The translations under genes were made by a program, and so were the position numbers. This document shows, in pieces, positions 33,831-41,824 of a stretch of 64,000 bases of DNA. The notes beneath the pieces are model-generated. The model worked only from the letters and a program-made list of their open reading frames with translations. It did not search any database and had not been told where the DNA came from. Position 1 is the first letter of the stretch; the number at the start of each line of letters is the position of its first letter. Source of the stretch: Streptomyces barkulensis (GTDB lineage: Bacteria > Actinomycetota > Actinomycetes > Streptomycetales > Streptomycetaceae); assembly GCF_002843305.1 (NCBI RefSeq), contig NZ_PGSG01000093.1, forward strand, positions 100,549-164,548. The letters are read 5' to 3'.

Positions 33831-34757
33831 TTACGGCCCGGCGGGCCCCGCGGGCTCCGGGACGAGTACCCGCACCGCCGCGGGGACCGCCTCGACCGTG
33901 AGCGGCAGAGGTCCCAGCGGCTCGCCGTCGGCGTAGCCGGTCACCTTCTCCCCGGGCGTGGCGGCCTCCAGGGTCACCTTCGCCGCCCGGTGCACGGTGA
34001 CCGCGGGGTGGGCGAGGTGGGTGCCGCGGTAGACGCGCGGGAAGACCCGCAGCAGGGTGGTGCGGTCGCACTCCCCCACCACCGTGACGTCCAGCAGGCC
34101 GTCGTCGAGGCGGGCGTCCGCGCAGATTCTCATGCCTCCGCCGTAGGAGGGGCCGTTGCCGACCGCGACCAGTGTCGCGTCGGTCTCCAGCGGCGGGCCG
34201 TCGTCGAGTGCGATGCGGTACGGGACCGTCCGCAGCCCGGCCAGTTCGGCGAGTATCGCCGCGTCGTAGCGCAGACGTCCGGCGGGCCACCGCATGCGGT
34301 TGGCCCGGTCGTTGACGCGGGAGTCGAAGCCGGAGGCCAGCACGCTGCCGTACCAGCGTCCGCCGACCCGGCCGAGGTCGATGCTCCGGCTCCGCCCCTC
34401 CCCGAGCGCCCGCGCGATCACCCGTCCCGCCCCGGCCGGGTCGCGCACGGGCAGGCCCAGGGAACGGGCGATGTCGTTGCCGGTGCCGACGGCGACCACG
34501 CCCAGCGGGGTGTCGGTGCCGGCCACCGCCTGGAGGGCGAGGGAGGTCATCCCGTCCCCGCCGACGGCGATCAGCGCGCCGGTGCCGCCGCGCACGGCCC
34601 GGCGTGCCCGGGTGAGCGCGTCGTCGGCGTCCGTGCCGACGACCGTGCGCACCGGGAAGCCCGCCGCGCGCAGGGCGCGTGCGGCGGGCTGGGCGGCTCC
34701 CGCACCGCGGCCACCGCCCGCGGTGGGGTTGACGAACAGGGTGATCTCACCGGTCAC
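33831..34757 (-). CDS. Diacylglycerol/lipid kinase family protein
   Basis: 308 residues from GTG 34757 (VTGEITLFVNPTAGGGRGAG). DAGK catalytic domain: NPTAGGGRGAG, nucleotide loop AVGGDGMTSLALQ (GGDG), and VAVGTGNDIARSLGLP. The C-terminal domain contains VGNGPSYGGGMRICADARLDDGLLDV, read in parts, and VTGYADGEPLG. The family phosphorylates diacylglycerol, sphingoid bases or related lipids. The reading frame stays open upstream through tatC in another frame, but the family sequence starts here, 17 bases after the tatC stop, so it is probably in the tatA-tatC transcript. Confidence 0.9.
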   Translation of the reverse strand: MTGEITLFVNPTAGGGRGAGAAQPAARALRAAGFPVRTVVGTDADDALTRARRAVRGGTGALIAVGGDGMTSLALQAVAGTDTPLGVVAVGTGNDIARSLGLPVRDPAGAGRVIARALGEGRSRSIDLGRVGGRWYGSVLASGFDSRVNDRANRMRWPAGRLRYDAAILAELAGLRTVPYRIALDDGPPLETDATLVAVGNGPSYGGGMRICADARLDDGLLDVTVVGECDRTTLLRVFPRVYRGTHLAHPAVTVHRAAKVTLEAATPGEKVTGYADGEPLGPLPLTVEAVPAAVRVLVPEPAGPAGP

Positions 34758-34774
34758 GCGCGGACCATACCGGC

Positions 34775-35737
34775 TCAGGTGGCGTCGTCGTAACCGTTGC
34801 GCCTGGTCGGACCGTCTTCGGGCGAGCCCTCGGGCAGGGCGGAGGGGCCGTCGACGGACTCGATCGCGCCGACCTTCTCCGGGGCGTGGTCGAGCGGGGA
34901 CGCCTCGTCGTCGCTCAGCCCGGCATAGGGGTCCTTGCGGCTGCGGCGGCGGTCGTTGAACAGGGCGATGCCGACGGCTCCGAAGTACAGCAGAACGATC
35001 GGCGCTGCCAGGGCGCCCATGGTCAGCGGGTCGCCGCTGGGGGTGGCGACGGCCGCGAAGAGGGTGATGGAGATGACCATGACCCGCCACCAGCCCAGCA
35101 GCCTGCGGCCGGTGACGATGCCGCCGAAGTTCAGCATCACCAGCACCAGGGGCAGCTCGAAGGCCAGCCCGAAGACGATCACCATCCGCGTGATGATGTC
35201 GAGGAGTTCGTCCAGGGGTACGAGGTTGCCGGTGCCCTCGGGGGTGAACTCGATCAGGGTGGCGGCCATCGTCGGCAGGACGATGTAGGCGAGGTAGGCG
35301 CCGCCGAGGAAGAGCGGCACGCCGGCCGCGACGAAGGAGCGGGCGTACTTCTTCTCGTGGCTGTGCAGACCGGGTGCGAGGAAGGCCCACAGCTGGTAGA
35401 GCCAGACCGGGCAGGCCAGCACCATGCCGGTGGTGAGCCCCACCTTGAGCATGAGGGTGAAGGGCGCGATCACACCGCTGATGGTGATCTCGGCACAGGC
35501 CTCGCCCTTCTCCGCGGCCCGGCCGAAGCCCGCGGTGCAGCCGACGGCGTCGCGGAGCGGCTCGGTGAGGAAGTCGGCGATCTGCTTGTAGTACACCAGC
35601 CCGACGACGGTGACGGCCAGGATGGCCAGCACCGACTTCATCAGGCGGTTGCGCAGCTCCCGCAGGTGCTCCGCGAGCGGCATGCGCCCCTCGGGATCCC
35701 TCTGCGGCTTCCCCTGTCTGCGGGCGGACTTGAGCAA
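34775..35737 (-). CDS. tatC: Sec-independent (Tat) translocase subunit TatC
   Basis: 320 residues from TTG 35737 ((M)LKSARRQGKPQRDPEGRMPL). RMPLAEHLRELRNRL is the cytosolic N-terminal motif that binds twin-arginine signals. Six membrane helices follow, including SVLAILAVTVVGLVYY, FTLMLKVGLTTGMVLACPVW and MVIVFGLAFELPLVLVML. TatC is the receptor for folded exported proteins such as the RRTFG protein at 11185. A charged 60-residue C-terminal tail is longer than in E. coli but normal for Streptomyces. It is downstream of tatA, 82 bases away. Confidence 0.97.
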   Translation of the reverse strand: MLKSARRQGKPQRDPEGRMPLAEHLRELRNRLMKSVLAILAVTVVGLVYYKQIADFLTEPLRDAVGCTAGFGRAAEKGEACAEITISGVIAPFTLMLKVGLTTGMVLACPVWLYQLWAFLAPGLHSHEKKYARSFVAAGVPLFLGGAYLAYIVLPTMAATLIEFTPEGTGNLVPLDELLDIITRMVIVFGLAFELPLVLVMLNFGGIVTGRRLLGWWRVMVISITLFAAVATPSGDPLTMGALAAPIVLLYFGAVGIALFNDRRRSRKDPYAGLSDDEASPLDHAPEKVGAIESVDGPSALPEGSPEDGPTRRNGYDDAT

Positions 35738-35819
35738 CCCACGTCCTCGGTGTCAGTGGCGGTGTGCCGGGTGTCTTGGCTCGGACGGCACCGGGCCCGT
35801 CGCCGGGCCTGGGTCCGGG

Positions 35820-36113
35820 TCAGTTCTTGGTGGTCTGCTGGCCGGGCTCGTTCACCGGACGGGAGCTGGTGACGTCGCCGGGCGCGGCCTGGATCGTCCT
35901 GGGCGCGGTCTGCTGCGCCGAGGCGTCCTGCTGGGCGGAGGTGTCCTGCTGGGCGGCCTCGTTCTCCTTCTTCATGGCCTTGGCCTCGCTCTTGAGGATG
36001 CGGGCCGACTTGCCGAGGGACCGGGCCATGTCGGGGAGCTTCTTGGCGCCGAACAGCAGCAGGACGACGAGGAGGATCAGTACGATCTCCATGGGCCTGA
36101 GGTTGCCGATCAT
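35820..36113 (-). CDS. tatA: Twin-arginine translocase subunit TatA
   Basis: 97 residues: short N-terminus MIGNLRPMEI, one membrane helix VLILLVVLLLFGAKKLPDMA with the invariant FG hinge, then the amphipathic helix RSLGKSARILKSEAKAMKKE and a Gln/Ala/Ser tail with a QQDTSAQQDASAQQT repeat. It forms the protein-conducting oligomer with TatC. TatB is not in the window. It is upstream of tatC in the same direction. Confidence 0.95.
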   Translation of the reverse strand: MIGNLRPMEIVLILLVVLLLFGAKKLPDMARSLGKSARILKSEAKAMKKENEAAQQDTSAQQDASAQQTAPRTIQAAPGDVTSSRPVNEPGQQTTKN

Positions 36114-36392
36114 GTGCCACTACCTTCTCGCCGGGGCGGCGGTGTCCGTGCCTGCCCTACTGATTCGGACGGGCTTCCTCGTACTGGTGCGCTGGCAGCG
36201 ATCGTAACCCCGGGGGGTGAACGCGGGGCAATGCCTCCGCGTCATCCCGGTGCCGGTCACGGACACCACGTCCACACCGTCTTGAAGGGTACCGCCCCGG
36301 CGTCCGGACATGGAGGGGGCGACGCCCGGCGGTGCCCCGGGGGCACACCGTCGGGCAGTCGGCATGCGGTCGGCACACCGCCGGCGCCCCGT

Positions 36393-36590
36393 TCAGCGCT
36401 CGATCCGCGCCCGTGCGGCCAGGGGGGTCGCGGCCCGCTCCAGGTCCTCGGCCGCCCGGGCGAGATGCTCGCAGCCGTCGCCGACCGCCCGGGCGAAGCG
36501 CCGTACCTCCAGCCCCACCCGGACGGCGAGGACGCCGAGCACGGCGATTCCGCAGAAGGCGAGCGTGAGGAAGAACATGGGCCAGAGCAT
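36393..36590 (-). CDS. Small single-pass membrane protein, hypothetical
   Basis: 65 residues: MLWPMFFLTLAFCGIAVLGV begins a hydrophobic segment of about 22 residues (4-25), followed by a helical, charged tail RVGLEVRRFARAVGDGC to the C-terminus. Coding statistics and size fit a real gene, in the gap between pafC and tatA. No family recognised. The 279 bases between it and tatA contain no gene and only scattered CACACCG repeats. Confidence 0.6.
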   Translation of the reverse strand: MLWPMFFLTLAFCGIAVLGVLAVRVGLEVRRFARAVGDGCEHLARAAEDLERAATPLAARARIER

Positions 36591-36648
36591 GGGGCGAGCG
36601 TAGTGGACGGTCCCGTCCGGTCCGGGCAGGCCCGGGTCTGCCCGGACC

Positions 36649-37611
36649 TCAGTCGCCGTACGCCGCCAGCGCGGCCCGCGCCGCGTCCCGGGCGCTGTCG
36701 GCCAGCTCGCCCGGGGAGACGATCCGGCCGTCGCGGCCCAGCCGCAGGGCCAGGCGGCGCAGGGAGGCCGGGTCGGGGGCGCGCAGGGTGATGCGCAGAC
36801 CGCCCTCGGGCAGCTCCTCGGCGCTGTCGTGCGGGTAGTACTCGGCCACCCAGCGCCCGCCCGGACCCACCTCGATCACCACCTGCGGGTCCTCGGCGGA
36901 GGGCTGGACCAGCCCCTCCGACAGGTCGCGCAGCTCCACCGGCGGCGGGTCGGAGGGCTCGTCCAGCAACCTGATCTCGGCCACCCGGTCCAGCCGGAAG
37001 GTGCGGTGCGCCTCGGACAGGCGGCACCAGGCCTCGACGTAGGTGTGGCCGACGGCGAACAGCCGGATCGGGTCGATCTCCCGCTCGGTCAGCGTGTCGC
37101 GCGTCGGCGAGTAGTAGCGGATCCACAGCCTGCGGCGCTCGGCGATGGCCCGGTCGACGTCCGCGAAGACCCCGCCCTCGGACTCGAAGCTGACCGACAG
37201 CCGGGAACTGGCCCCGGCGCTCTCGCCCGCCGCCGCCTCGATCTTGGCGGTGGCGCGCTGGAGGGCCTCGCGATCGCTCTCGCGCAGCCCCGGCAGGGTG
37301 GCGACGGCCCGCGCGGCCACCAGCAGCGCGGTGGCCTCGTCGGCGGCCAGCCGCAGCGGCTCGCCGGTGCTGGAGCCCACCGCGTCGGCGTTGTGCCACC
37401 AGATGCGCTCGCCGTCGGTGTCGATGTCCAGCAGGTCCCCGCCGCGGAAGCTGGTGCCGCACATCGGCAGGACGTGGAGGTCGGAGATCAGCTCGTCGGT
37501 GGTGATGCCGAAGGCGCGGGCGACGTCCTCGACGCGGGCGCCGGGCCGCTCGCGCAGATACGTCACCAGGGACAGCATCCGGCGGGTCTGGTCGATGGCG
37601 TTGGTGGCCAT
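36649..37611 (-). CDS. pafC: WYL-domain transcriptional regulator PafC
   Basis: 320 residues from ATG 37611. N-terminal winged HTH: TRRMLSLVTYLRERPGARVEDVARAFGITTDELISDL, quoted in parts. Then a WYL domain with RRRLWIRYYSPTRDTLTEREIDPIRLF and a WCX C-terminal extension, LRITLRAPDPASLRRLALRLG. PafB and PafC form a heterodimer that activates mycobacterial DNA-damage genes independently of RecA/LexA. It is the downstream partner of pafB, 90 bases away, with the GC repeats GCCGGGCCGGTC between them. Confidence 0.9.
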   Translation of the reverse strand: MATNAIDQTRRMLSLVTYLRERPGARVEDVARAFGITTDELISDLHVLPMCGTSFRGGDLLDIDTDGERIWWHNADAVGSSTGEPLRLAADEATALLVAARAVATLPGLRESDREALQRATAKIEAAAGESAGASSRLSVSFESEGGVFADVDRAIAERRRLWIRYYSPTRDTLTEREIDPIRLFAVGHTYVEAWCRLSEAHRTFRLDRVAEIRLLDEPSDPPPVELRDLSEGLVQPSAEDPQVVIEVGPGGRWVAEYYPHDSAEELPEGGLRITLRAPDPASLRRLALRLGRDGRIVSPGELADSARDAARAALAAYGD

Positions 37612-37702
37612 GTCGGTGGTGCCTCTTCCCCTGAGTTCCCTCAAGCCCTTGACGGCCCCGTGCCGGGCCGGTCGGTCCTGTACGGCCCCCTGCCGGGGCC
37701 GG

Positions 37703-38686
37703 TCATCCCTTGGCCACGGCGCGCAGCCGGTCCACCACGTCGGTCCGCAGTTCGGCGGGCTCCAGCACGACCACGTCCGGCCCGAACTCCACCAGCCAGG
37801 CGTCCAGCCCGTGGCCGTAGGGGATCTCCAGCTCGTCCCAGCCGTCCCCGGCCTCGCGCGTCTGGAGGGCCCTGGCCCGCAGCGGGTAGCCGGCGCCCTG
37901 CCGCAGCCGGATGCGGGCGGTGGCGGTGGCGATCTCCCCGGCCCACCGCTCGACGGTCTCGCGGACGGTGACGTGGTCGGGCACCTCGGCGGTGTAGGCC
38001 CCGGCGCGGGAGCGGACCGGTCCGGTGATGCGGGAGAGCCGGAAGACCCGCTCCGCGCCCCGGTCGCGGTCGTGGCCGGCCAGGTACCAGTGGCCGCGCC
38101 AGCACTCCAGCGTCCACGGCTCCACATGCCGGGTCCCGGGGCTGGCGGCGTTGGACTTGCGGTAGGCGAAGGTGACCGGGCGCCGGTCGCGGCAGGCGAG
38201 CATCAGCGGCTCGAAGGCGGCCTCGCGCACGGGGATGCGCGGCTCCAGGGCGCTGTGGCCGCCGTACGGGTCCTCCGCACCGCTGTCGGCCAGCGGCATC
38301 CCGGCGGCGCGCAGCTTCTGCAGGGCGCCACTGGCGGCCCCGGCCAGCCGGGCCTGCTGCCAGACCTTGGCGGCCAGGGTGAGGGCGGCGGCCTCCTCGG
38401 CGTCCAGGGCGACGGGCGGGAGGCGGTTGCTGTCGCGGCGGGCCTGGTAGGCGATCTCGCCCTCCAGGTTCTCCACCGTCTCGATCACCAGGCCGAGCTC
38501 GCGCAGATCGTCCTTGTCGCGCTCGAACATCCGGTTGAAGGCGTCTTCTCCGCCCCTGCCCGAACCTCCGCCGACCTCCAGGTACGCCTCGATCGAGGCC
38601 CGCAGCTCGCGCTTGGTCAGCGGACGCCGCGTCCCCAGCAGGCACAGCGCCAGATTCATCAGCCGCTCGGCCTTGGCAATGGCCAT
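37703..38686 (-). CDS. pafB: WYL-domain transcriptional regulator PafB
   Basis: 327 residues from ATG 38686 (MAIAKAERLMNLALCLLGTR). HTH: RPLTKRELRASIEAYLE ... AFNRMFERDKDDLRELG. WYL domain: RRPVTFAYRKSNAASPGTRHVEPW and ECWRGHWYLAGHDRDRGAERVFRLSRI, quoted in parts. A C-terminal WCX domain follows (LEIPYGHGLDAWLVEFGPDV). It is first of the pafB-pafC pair. A longer open frame to 38749 gives no family sequence. Confidence 0.92.
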   Translation of the reverse strand: MAIAKAERLMNLALCLLGTRRPLTKRELRASIEAYLEVGGGSGRGGEDAFNRMFERDKDDLRELGLVIETVENLEGEIAYQARRDSNRLPPVALDAEEAAALTLAAKVWQQARLAGAASGALQKLRAAGMPLADSGAEDPYGGHSALEPRIPVREAAFEPLMLACRDRRPVTFAYRKSNAASPGTRHVEPWTLECWRGHWYLAGHDRDRGAERVFRLSRITGPVRSRAGAYTAEVPDHVTVRETVERWAGEIATATARIRLRQGAGYPLRARALQTREAGDGWDELEIPYGHGLDAWLVEFGPDVVVLEPAELRTDVVDRLRAVAKG

Positions 38687-38750
38687 CGACGCCCTCTCTC
38701 GTACTTGTCCCGATCGTCGACCGTACCGCTCCGGGCGTGCCCGGTACAAA

Positions 38751-38784
38751 GCCCGGGCCCCCGCCGTACGGCGGGGGCCCGGGC
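38751..38784 (-). terminator. Terminator after the small FKBP gene
   Basis: Perfect 16-base arms (38751-38766, 38769-38784) around TA, CCGTACGG centre, 17 bases past the FKBP stop. It separates FKBP transcription from pafB. Confidence 0.8.
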
Positions 38785-38800
38785 GGGTGCTTCGGCGGCC

Positions 38801-39172
38801 TCAGACGGAGACCAGGTCGCAGACGAAGATGAGCGTCTCGCCCGGCTTGATCCGGCCGCCGGCGCCGCGGTCGCCGTACGCCATGTGCGGCGGGATGATC
38901 AGCTGGCGGCGCCCGCCGACCTTCATGCCCTGCACGCCCTGGTCCCAGCCGGAGATGACCTGGCCGACGCCGAGCTGGAAGCTCAGCGGGGTGCCGCGGT
39001 TCCAGCTGGCGTCGAACTCCTCGCCGGTGGAGAAGGCGACGCCCACGTAGTGCACGGAGACGGTGTCGCCGGCCTTGGCGACCGGTCCGTCGCCCTCCCA
39101 GATGTCCTTGATCTCCAGGTCGGCCGGGGGCTCGCCGCCCGGGAAGTCGATCTCGGGCTTGTCGATGCTCAC
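38801..39172 (-). CDS. Cytosolic FKBP-type peptidyl-prolyl isomerase
   Basis: 123 residues from GTG 39172 (VSIDKPEIDFPGGEPPADL), with TAGGAG 7 bases upstream, preferred over a start at 39205. The FKBP fold is complete: VSVHYVGVAFSTGEEFDASWNRGTPLSFQLG, quoted in parts, GVGQVISGWDQGVQGMKVGGRRQL, IIPPHMAYGDRGAGGRI and LIFVCDLVSV, including Tyr, Phe-Asp, Trp and the Ile-Ile-Pro-Pro rim of the FK506 pocket. It assists protein folding in the cytosol. It lies next to the lipoprotein FKBP gene (gap 79 bases), as usual in actinobacteria. Confidence 0.95.
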   Translation of the reverse strand: MSIDKPEIDFPGGEPPADLEIKDIWEGDGPVAKAGDTVSVHYVGVAFSTGEEFDASWNRGTPLSFQLGVGQVISGWDQGVQGMKVGGRRQLIIPPHMAYGDRGAGGRIKPGETLIFVCDLVSV

Positions 39173-39251
39173 GAAGTTGCTCCTACGAACGTTTCCATCG
39201 GTCAACCGGGACAGTCTCGCAGACCCGGCGGGCCGCCGCCGAGGAAGATCG

Positions 39252-40262
39252 TCAGACCTTGCCGACGATGTCCACGACGAACACCAGCGTGTTCTCGGCC
39301 AGCTCCGACTGCGGGTTGCTCGCGTAGGCGAGGTCCGGCGGGATGACCAGCAGGACGCGGTCCCCGACCTTCTTGCCGACCAGGGCGTCGTCCCAGCCCT
39401 TGACGACCTTGCCGGTGCCGATCTGGAAGGCGGTGGCGCCGCCGTGGTCCCAGGAGGAGTCGAACTTCTCGCCGTCCTCCCACTTGACCCCGGTGTACTG
39501 GGCGATCAGGCCGTCGCCGGCCTTCACCTCGGGCCCGTCGCCCTCGATCAGCACCTGCTCCCTCAGCTTCTCGGGAGCCTTCTCGCCCTTGGGAACGGTG
39601 ATGGTGGCGGCCTTCTGCTCGTTGGCCTTCACCTCGGGCATGCCCTCGTCGGTGGCCGCCTGCTCACCCTCTGCCTCGGCCTTGGCGTCGGTCCTGGCGG
39701 AGGCGACGGCGTCGACCACCCAGACCATGCTGTCGGCTCCGTCGATCCCCAGCTGCGGGTTGATCGAGTCGCCCATGATCGCCTCGGCGGTGCCCTCGAT
39801 CAGGACGCGGCTGCCGGCCCGCTCGCCGATCAGGGACTGGGCGACCGGCTCGGGAAGCCCCTGTGCCTCACCGAGACGGAGGACCTCCTGGCGGTGGGCG
39901 TCGCCCTCGGAGGCACCTTCCGGCCGCTGCTTCCAGGTGTTGATCAGCTCCTGGCCGTTGCTGGTCATCAGGATGTCGATGCGGACGAAGTCGCCCTCGG
40001 CGAGCTTGTCGCCCTTGCCCTCGGTGACCGTCCGCACGGCGGCCTCGTCGGGAGCCTCGGCGTCCTCGGCGACGGTGAGCTTGGGCTCCTCGCCGATCTT
40101 GCCGGATACCTTCGTGGCGGCTTCGGAGGAGCCCTCGGACCCGTCGGAGCCGCACGCCGCGGTGAACAGCATGGCGGGCACGACCAGGGCCGCGGCGACG
40201 CGGCGGCCGACCTTCGCCAGGGAGCGGGGGTGTGGGGGGCGTCCCCCTCGAGATTGCAGCAT
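39252..40262 (-). CDS. FKBP-domain lipoprotein (extracytoplasmic prolyl isomerase)
   Basis: 336 residues. The signal RRVAAALVVPAMLFTAACGSDG has the lipobox TAAC (Cys37), so it is a membrane-anchored lipoprotein. The C-terminal FKBP domain (about 230-336) has IAQYTGVKWEDGEKFDSSWDHGG, GTGKVVKGWDDALVGKKVGDRVLLVIPPDLAY and ENTLVFVVDIVGKV, quoted in parts. The N-terminal half (about 75-195) is a more divergent FKBP-like repeat with VRIDILMTSNGQELINTW and SLIGERAGSRVLIEG. The ATG 40262 has a weak ribosome site. It is followed by the cytosolic FKBP. It assists folding of exported proteins outside the membrane. Confidence 0.92.
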   Translation of the reverse strand: MLQSRGGRPPHPRSLAKVGRRVAAALVVPAMLFTAACGSDGSEGSSEAATKVSGKIGEEPKLTVAEDAEAPDEAAVRTVTEGKGDKLAEGDFVRIDILMTSNGQELINTWKQRPEGASEGDAHRQEVLRLGEAQGLPEPVAQSLIGERAGSRVLIEGTAEAIMGDSINPQLGIDGADSMVWVVDAVASARTDAKAEAEGEQAATDEGMPEVKANEQKAATITVPKGEKAPEKLREQVLIEGDGPEVKAGDGLIAQYTGVKWEDGEKFDSSWDHGGATAFQIGTGKVVKGWDDALVGKKVGDRVLLVIPPDLAYASNPQSELAENTLVFVVDIVGKV

Positions 40263-40400
40263 CAGTCCAACTCGTGGTGTAGGAGGTGTCCGGGCGTTCC
40301 GGGCGTGCCGGCCACTCTACGGGCCGCCCGGCCCACCTCCCACAACTCACGGAAGGGCCGATTTCGTTCCCGGACCGGGTGCGGATCCGGGCCCGGGTCC

Positions 40401-40439
40401 GCGCCCGGGGCCGTGACGGTGTGCCACGGCCCCGGGCGC
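40401..40439 (-). terminator. Terminator after pafA
   Basis: Perfect 15-base arms (40401-40415, 40425-40439), 9-base loop, 14 bases beyond the pafA stop on the minus strand. Confidence 0.8.
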
Positions 40440-40453
40440 GCCGCCGTCCGGGC

Positions 40454-41815
40454 TCACATGCCGGAGATGAGCTTCTCCACGCGCTCGTCCACCGAACGGA
40501 ACGGGTCCTTGCACAGCACCGTGCGCTGGGCCTGGTCGTTCAGCTTCAGGTGCACCCAGTCCACCGTGAAGTCGCGGCGCTGCTCCTGGGCCCGGCGGAT
40601 GAAGTCGCCGCGCAGCCGGGCACGGGTGGTCTGCGGCGGCACGGACTTGCCCTCGAAGATCTTCACGTCGTTGCAGATCCGGGCGGCCTGCCCCTTCCGC
40701 TCCAGCAGGTAGTACAGCCCCCGGCGGCGGTGGATGTCGTGGTACGCGAGGTCTATCTGGGCGATCCGGGGGTGGGACATGGTGATGTTGTTCTTGGCCC
40801 GGTACCGCTCGATGAGCTGGTACTTCATCACCCAGTCGATCTCGGTGTTGACCTTGTCGAGCTCCTGGGTGCGCACCGCCTCCAGGGTACGGCCCCACAG
40901 CTCCAGCACCTGGTCCACCACGCCCGTGCGGATGCCCCGGCGCTCGCAGAAGTCGGCGGCCTTCTCGTAGTACTCCTGCTGCACCTCCAGCGCGGACGCC
41001 TCGCGCCCGTTGGCCAGCCGGACCTTGCGCCGGCCGGTGATGTCGTGGCTGACCTCGCGGATCGCCCGGATCGGGTTCTCCAGGGTGAGGTCGCGCATGA
41101 CCGTGCCGGCCTCGATCATGCGCAGCACCAGGTCGGTGGCGCCGACCTTGAGCAGCATGGTCGTCTCGGACATGTTGGAGTCGCCGACGATGACGTGGAG
41201 GCGGCGGTAGCGCTCGGCGTCGGCGTGCGGCTCGTCGCGGGTGTTGATGATCGGCCGGGAGCGGGTGGTGGCGGAGCTGACGCCCTCCCAGATGTGCTCG
41301 GCGCGCTGGCTGACGCAGTAGACCGCGCCGCGCGGGGTCTGGAGCACCTTGCCCGCGCCGCAGACGAGCTGCCTGGTCACCAGGAACGGAATGAGGACGT
41401 CCGCCAGACGCGAGAACTCCCCGTGCCGGGCCACGAGGTAGTTCTCGTGGCAGCCGTAGGAGTTGCCGGCCGAGTCGGTGTTGTTCTTGAACAGGTAGAC
41501 GTCGCCCGCGATGCCCTCCTCGTGGAGGCGTCGCTCGGCGTCGACGAGGAGTCCTTCGAGGATGCGCTCGCCCGCCTTGTCGTGGGTGACCAGCTCGGTC
41601 ACGTTGTCGCACTCCGGAGTGGCGTACTCCGGATGCGATCCCACGTCCAGGTAGAGGCGGGCGCCGTTGCGGAGGAAGACGTTGCTGCTGCGGCCCCATG
41701 ACACGACACGGCGGAAGAGGTACCGCGCCACTTCGTCAGGAGACAGGCGCCGCTGTCCCCGAAACGTACACGTGACGCCGTACTCGTTCTCCAGCCCGAA
41801 GATTCGGCGGTCCAT
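40454..41815 (-). CDS. pafA: Pup--protein ligase
   Basis: 453 residues. Glutamine-synthetase-like fold with MDRRIFGLENEYGVT (Glu9 for Mg-ATP), catalytic base Asp57 in RLYLDVGSHPEYATPE, YLFKNNTDSAGNSYGCHENYL, RPIINTRDEPHADAERYRRL, and the C-terminal ~70-residue domain with FTVDWVHLKLNDQAQRTVL. It joins the C-terminal Glu of Pup to substrate lysines with ATP. Paralogue of Dop at 46662, but lacking the Dop loop. It stands apart from prcA because a divergent MFS/LacI pair intervenes. A 638-base gap to the next minus-strand pup-locus gene is not seen; the MFS gene is 9 bases upstream. Confidence 0.97.
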   Translation of the reverse strand: MDRRIFGLENEYGVTCTFRGQRRLSPDEVARYLFRRVVSWGRSSNVFLRNGARLYLDVGSHPEYATPECDNVTELVTHDKAGERILEGLLVDAERRLHEEGIAGDVYLFKNNTDSAGNSYGCHENYLVARHGEFSRLADVLIPFLVTRQLVCGAGKVLQTPRGAVYCVSQRAEHIWEGVSSATTRSRPIINTRDEPHADAERYRRLHVIVGDSNMSETTMLLKVGATDLVLRMIEAGTVMRDLTLENPIRAIREVSHDITGRRKVRLANGREASALEVQQEYYEKAADFCERRGIRTGVVDQVLELWGRTLEAVRTQELDKVNTEIDWVMKYQLIERYRAKNNITMSHPRIAQIDLAYHDIHRRRGLYYLLERKGQAARICNDVKIFEGKSVPPQTTRARLRGDFIRRAQEQRRDFTVDWVHLKLNDQAQRTVLCKDPFRSVDERVEKLISGM

Positions 41816-41824
41816 GAATGAACT

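Noticed and set aside
30741..34793. A 1,350-codon open frame on the plus strand across the helicase and lipid kinase
   Set aside because: It is antisense to two well-supported genes. Composition is Gln/Val/Gly-rich noise caused by GC bias, and it has no domain or ribosome site.
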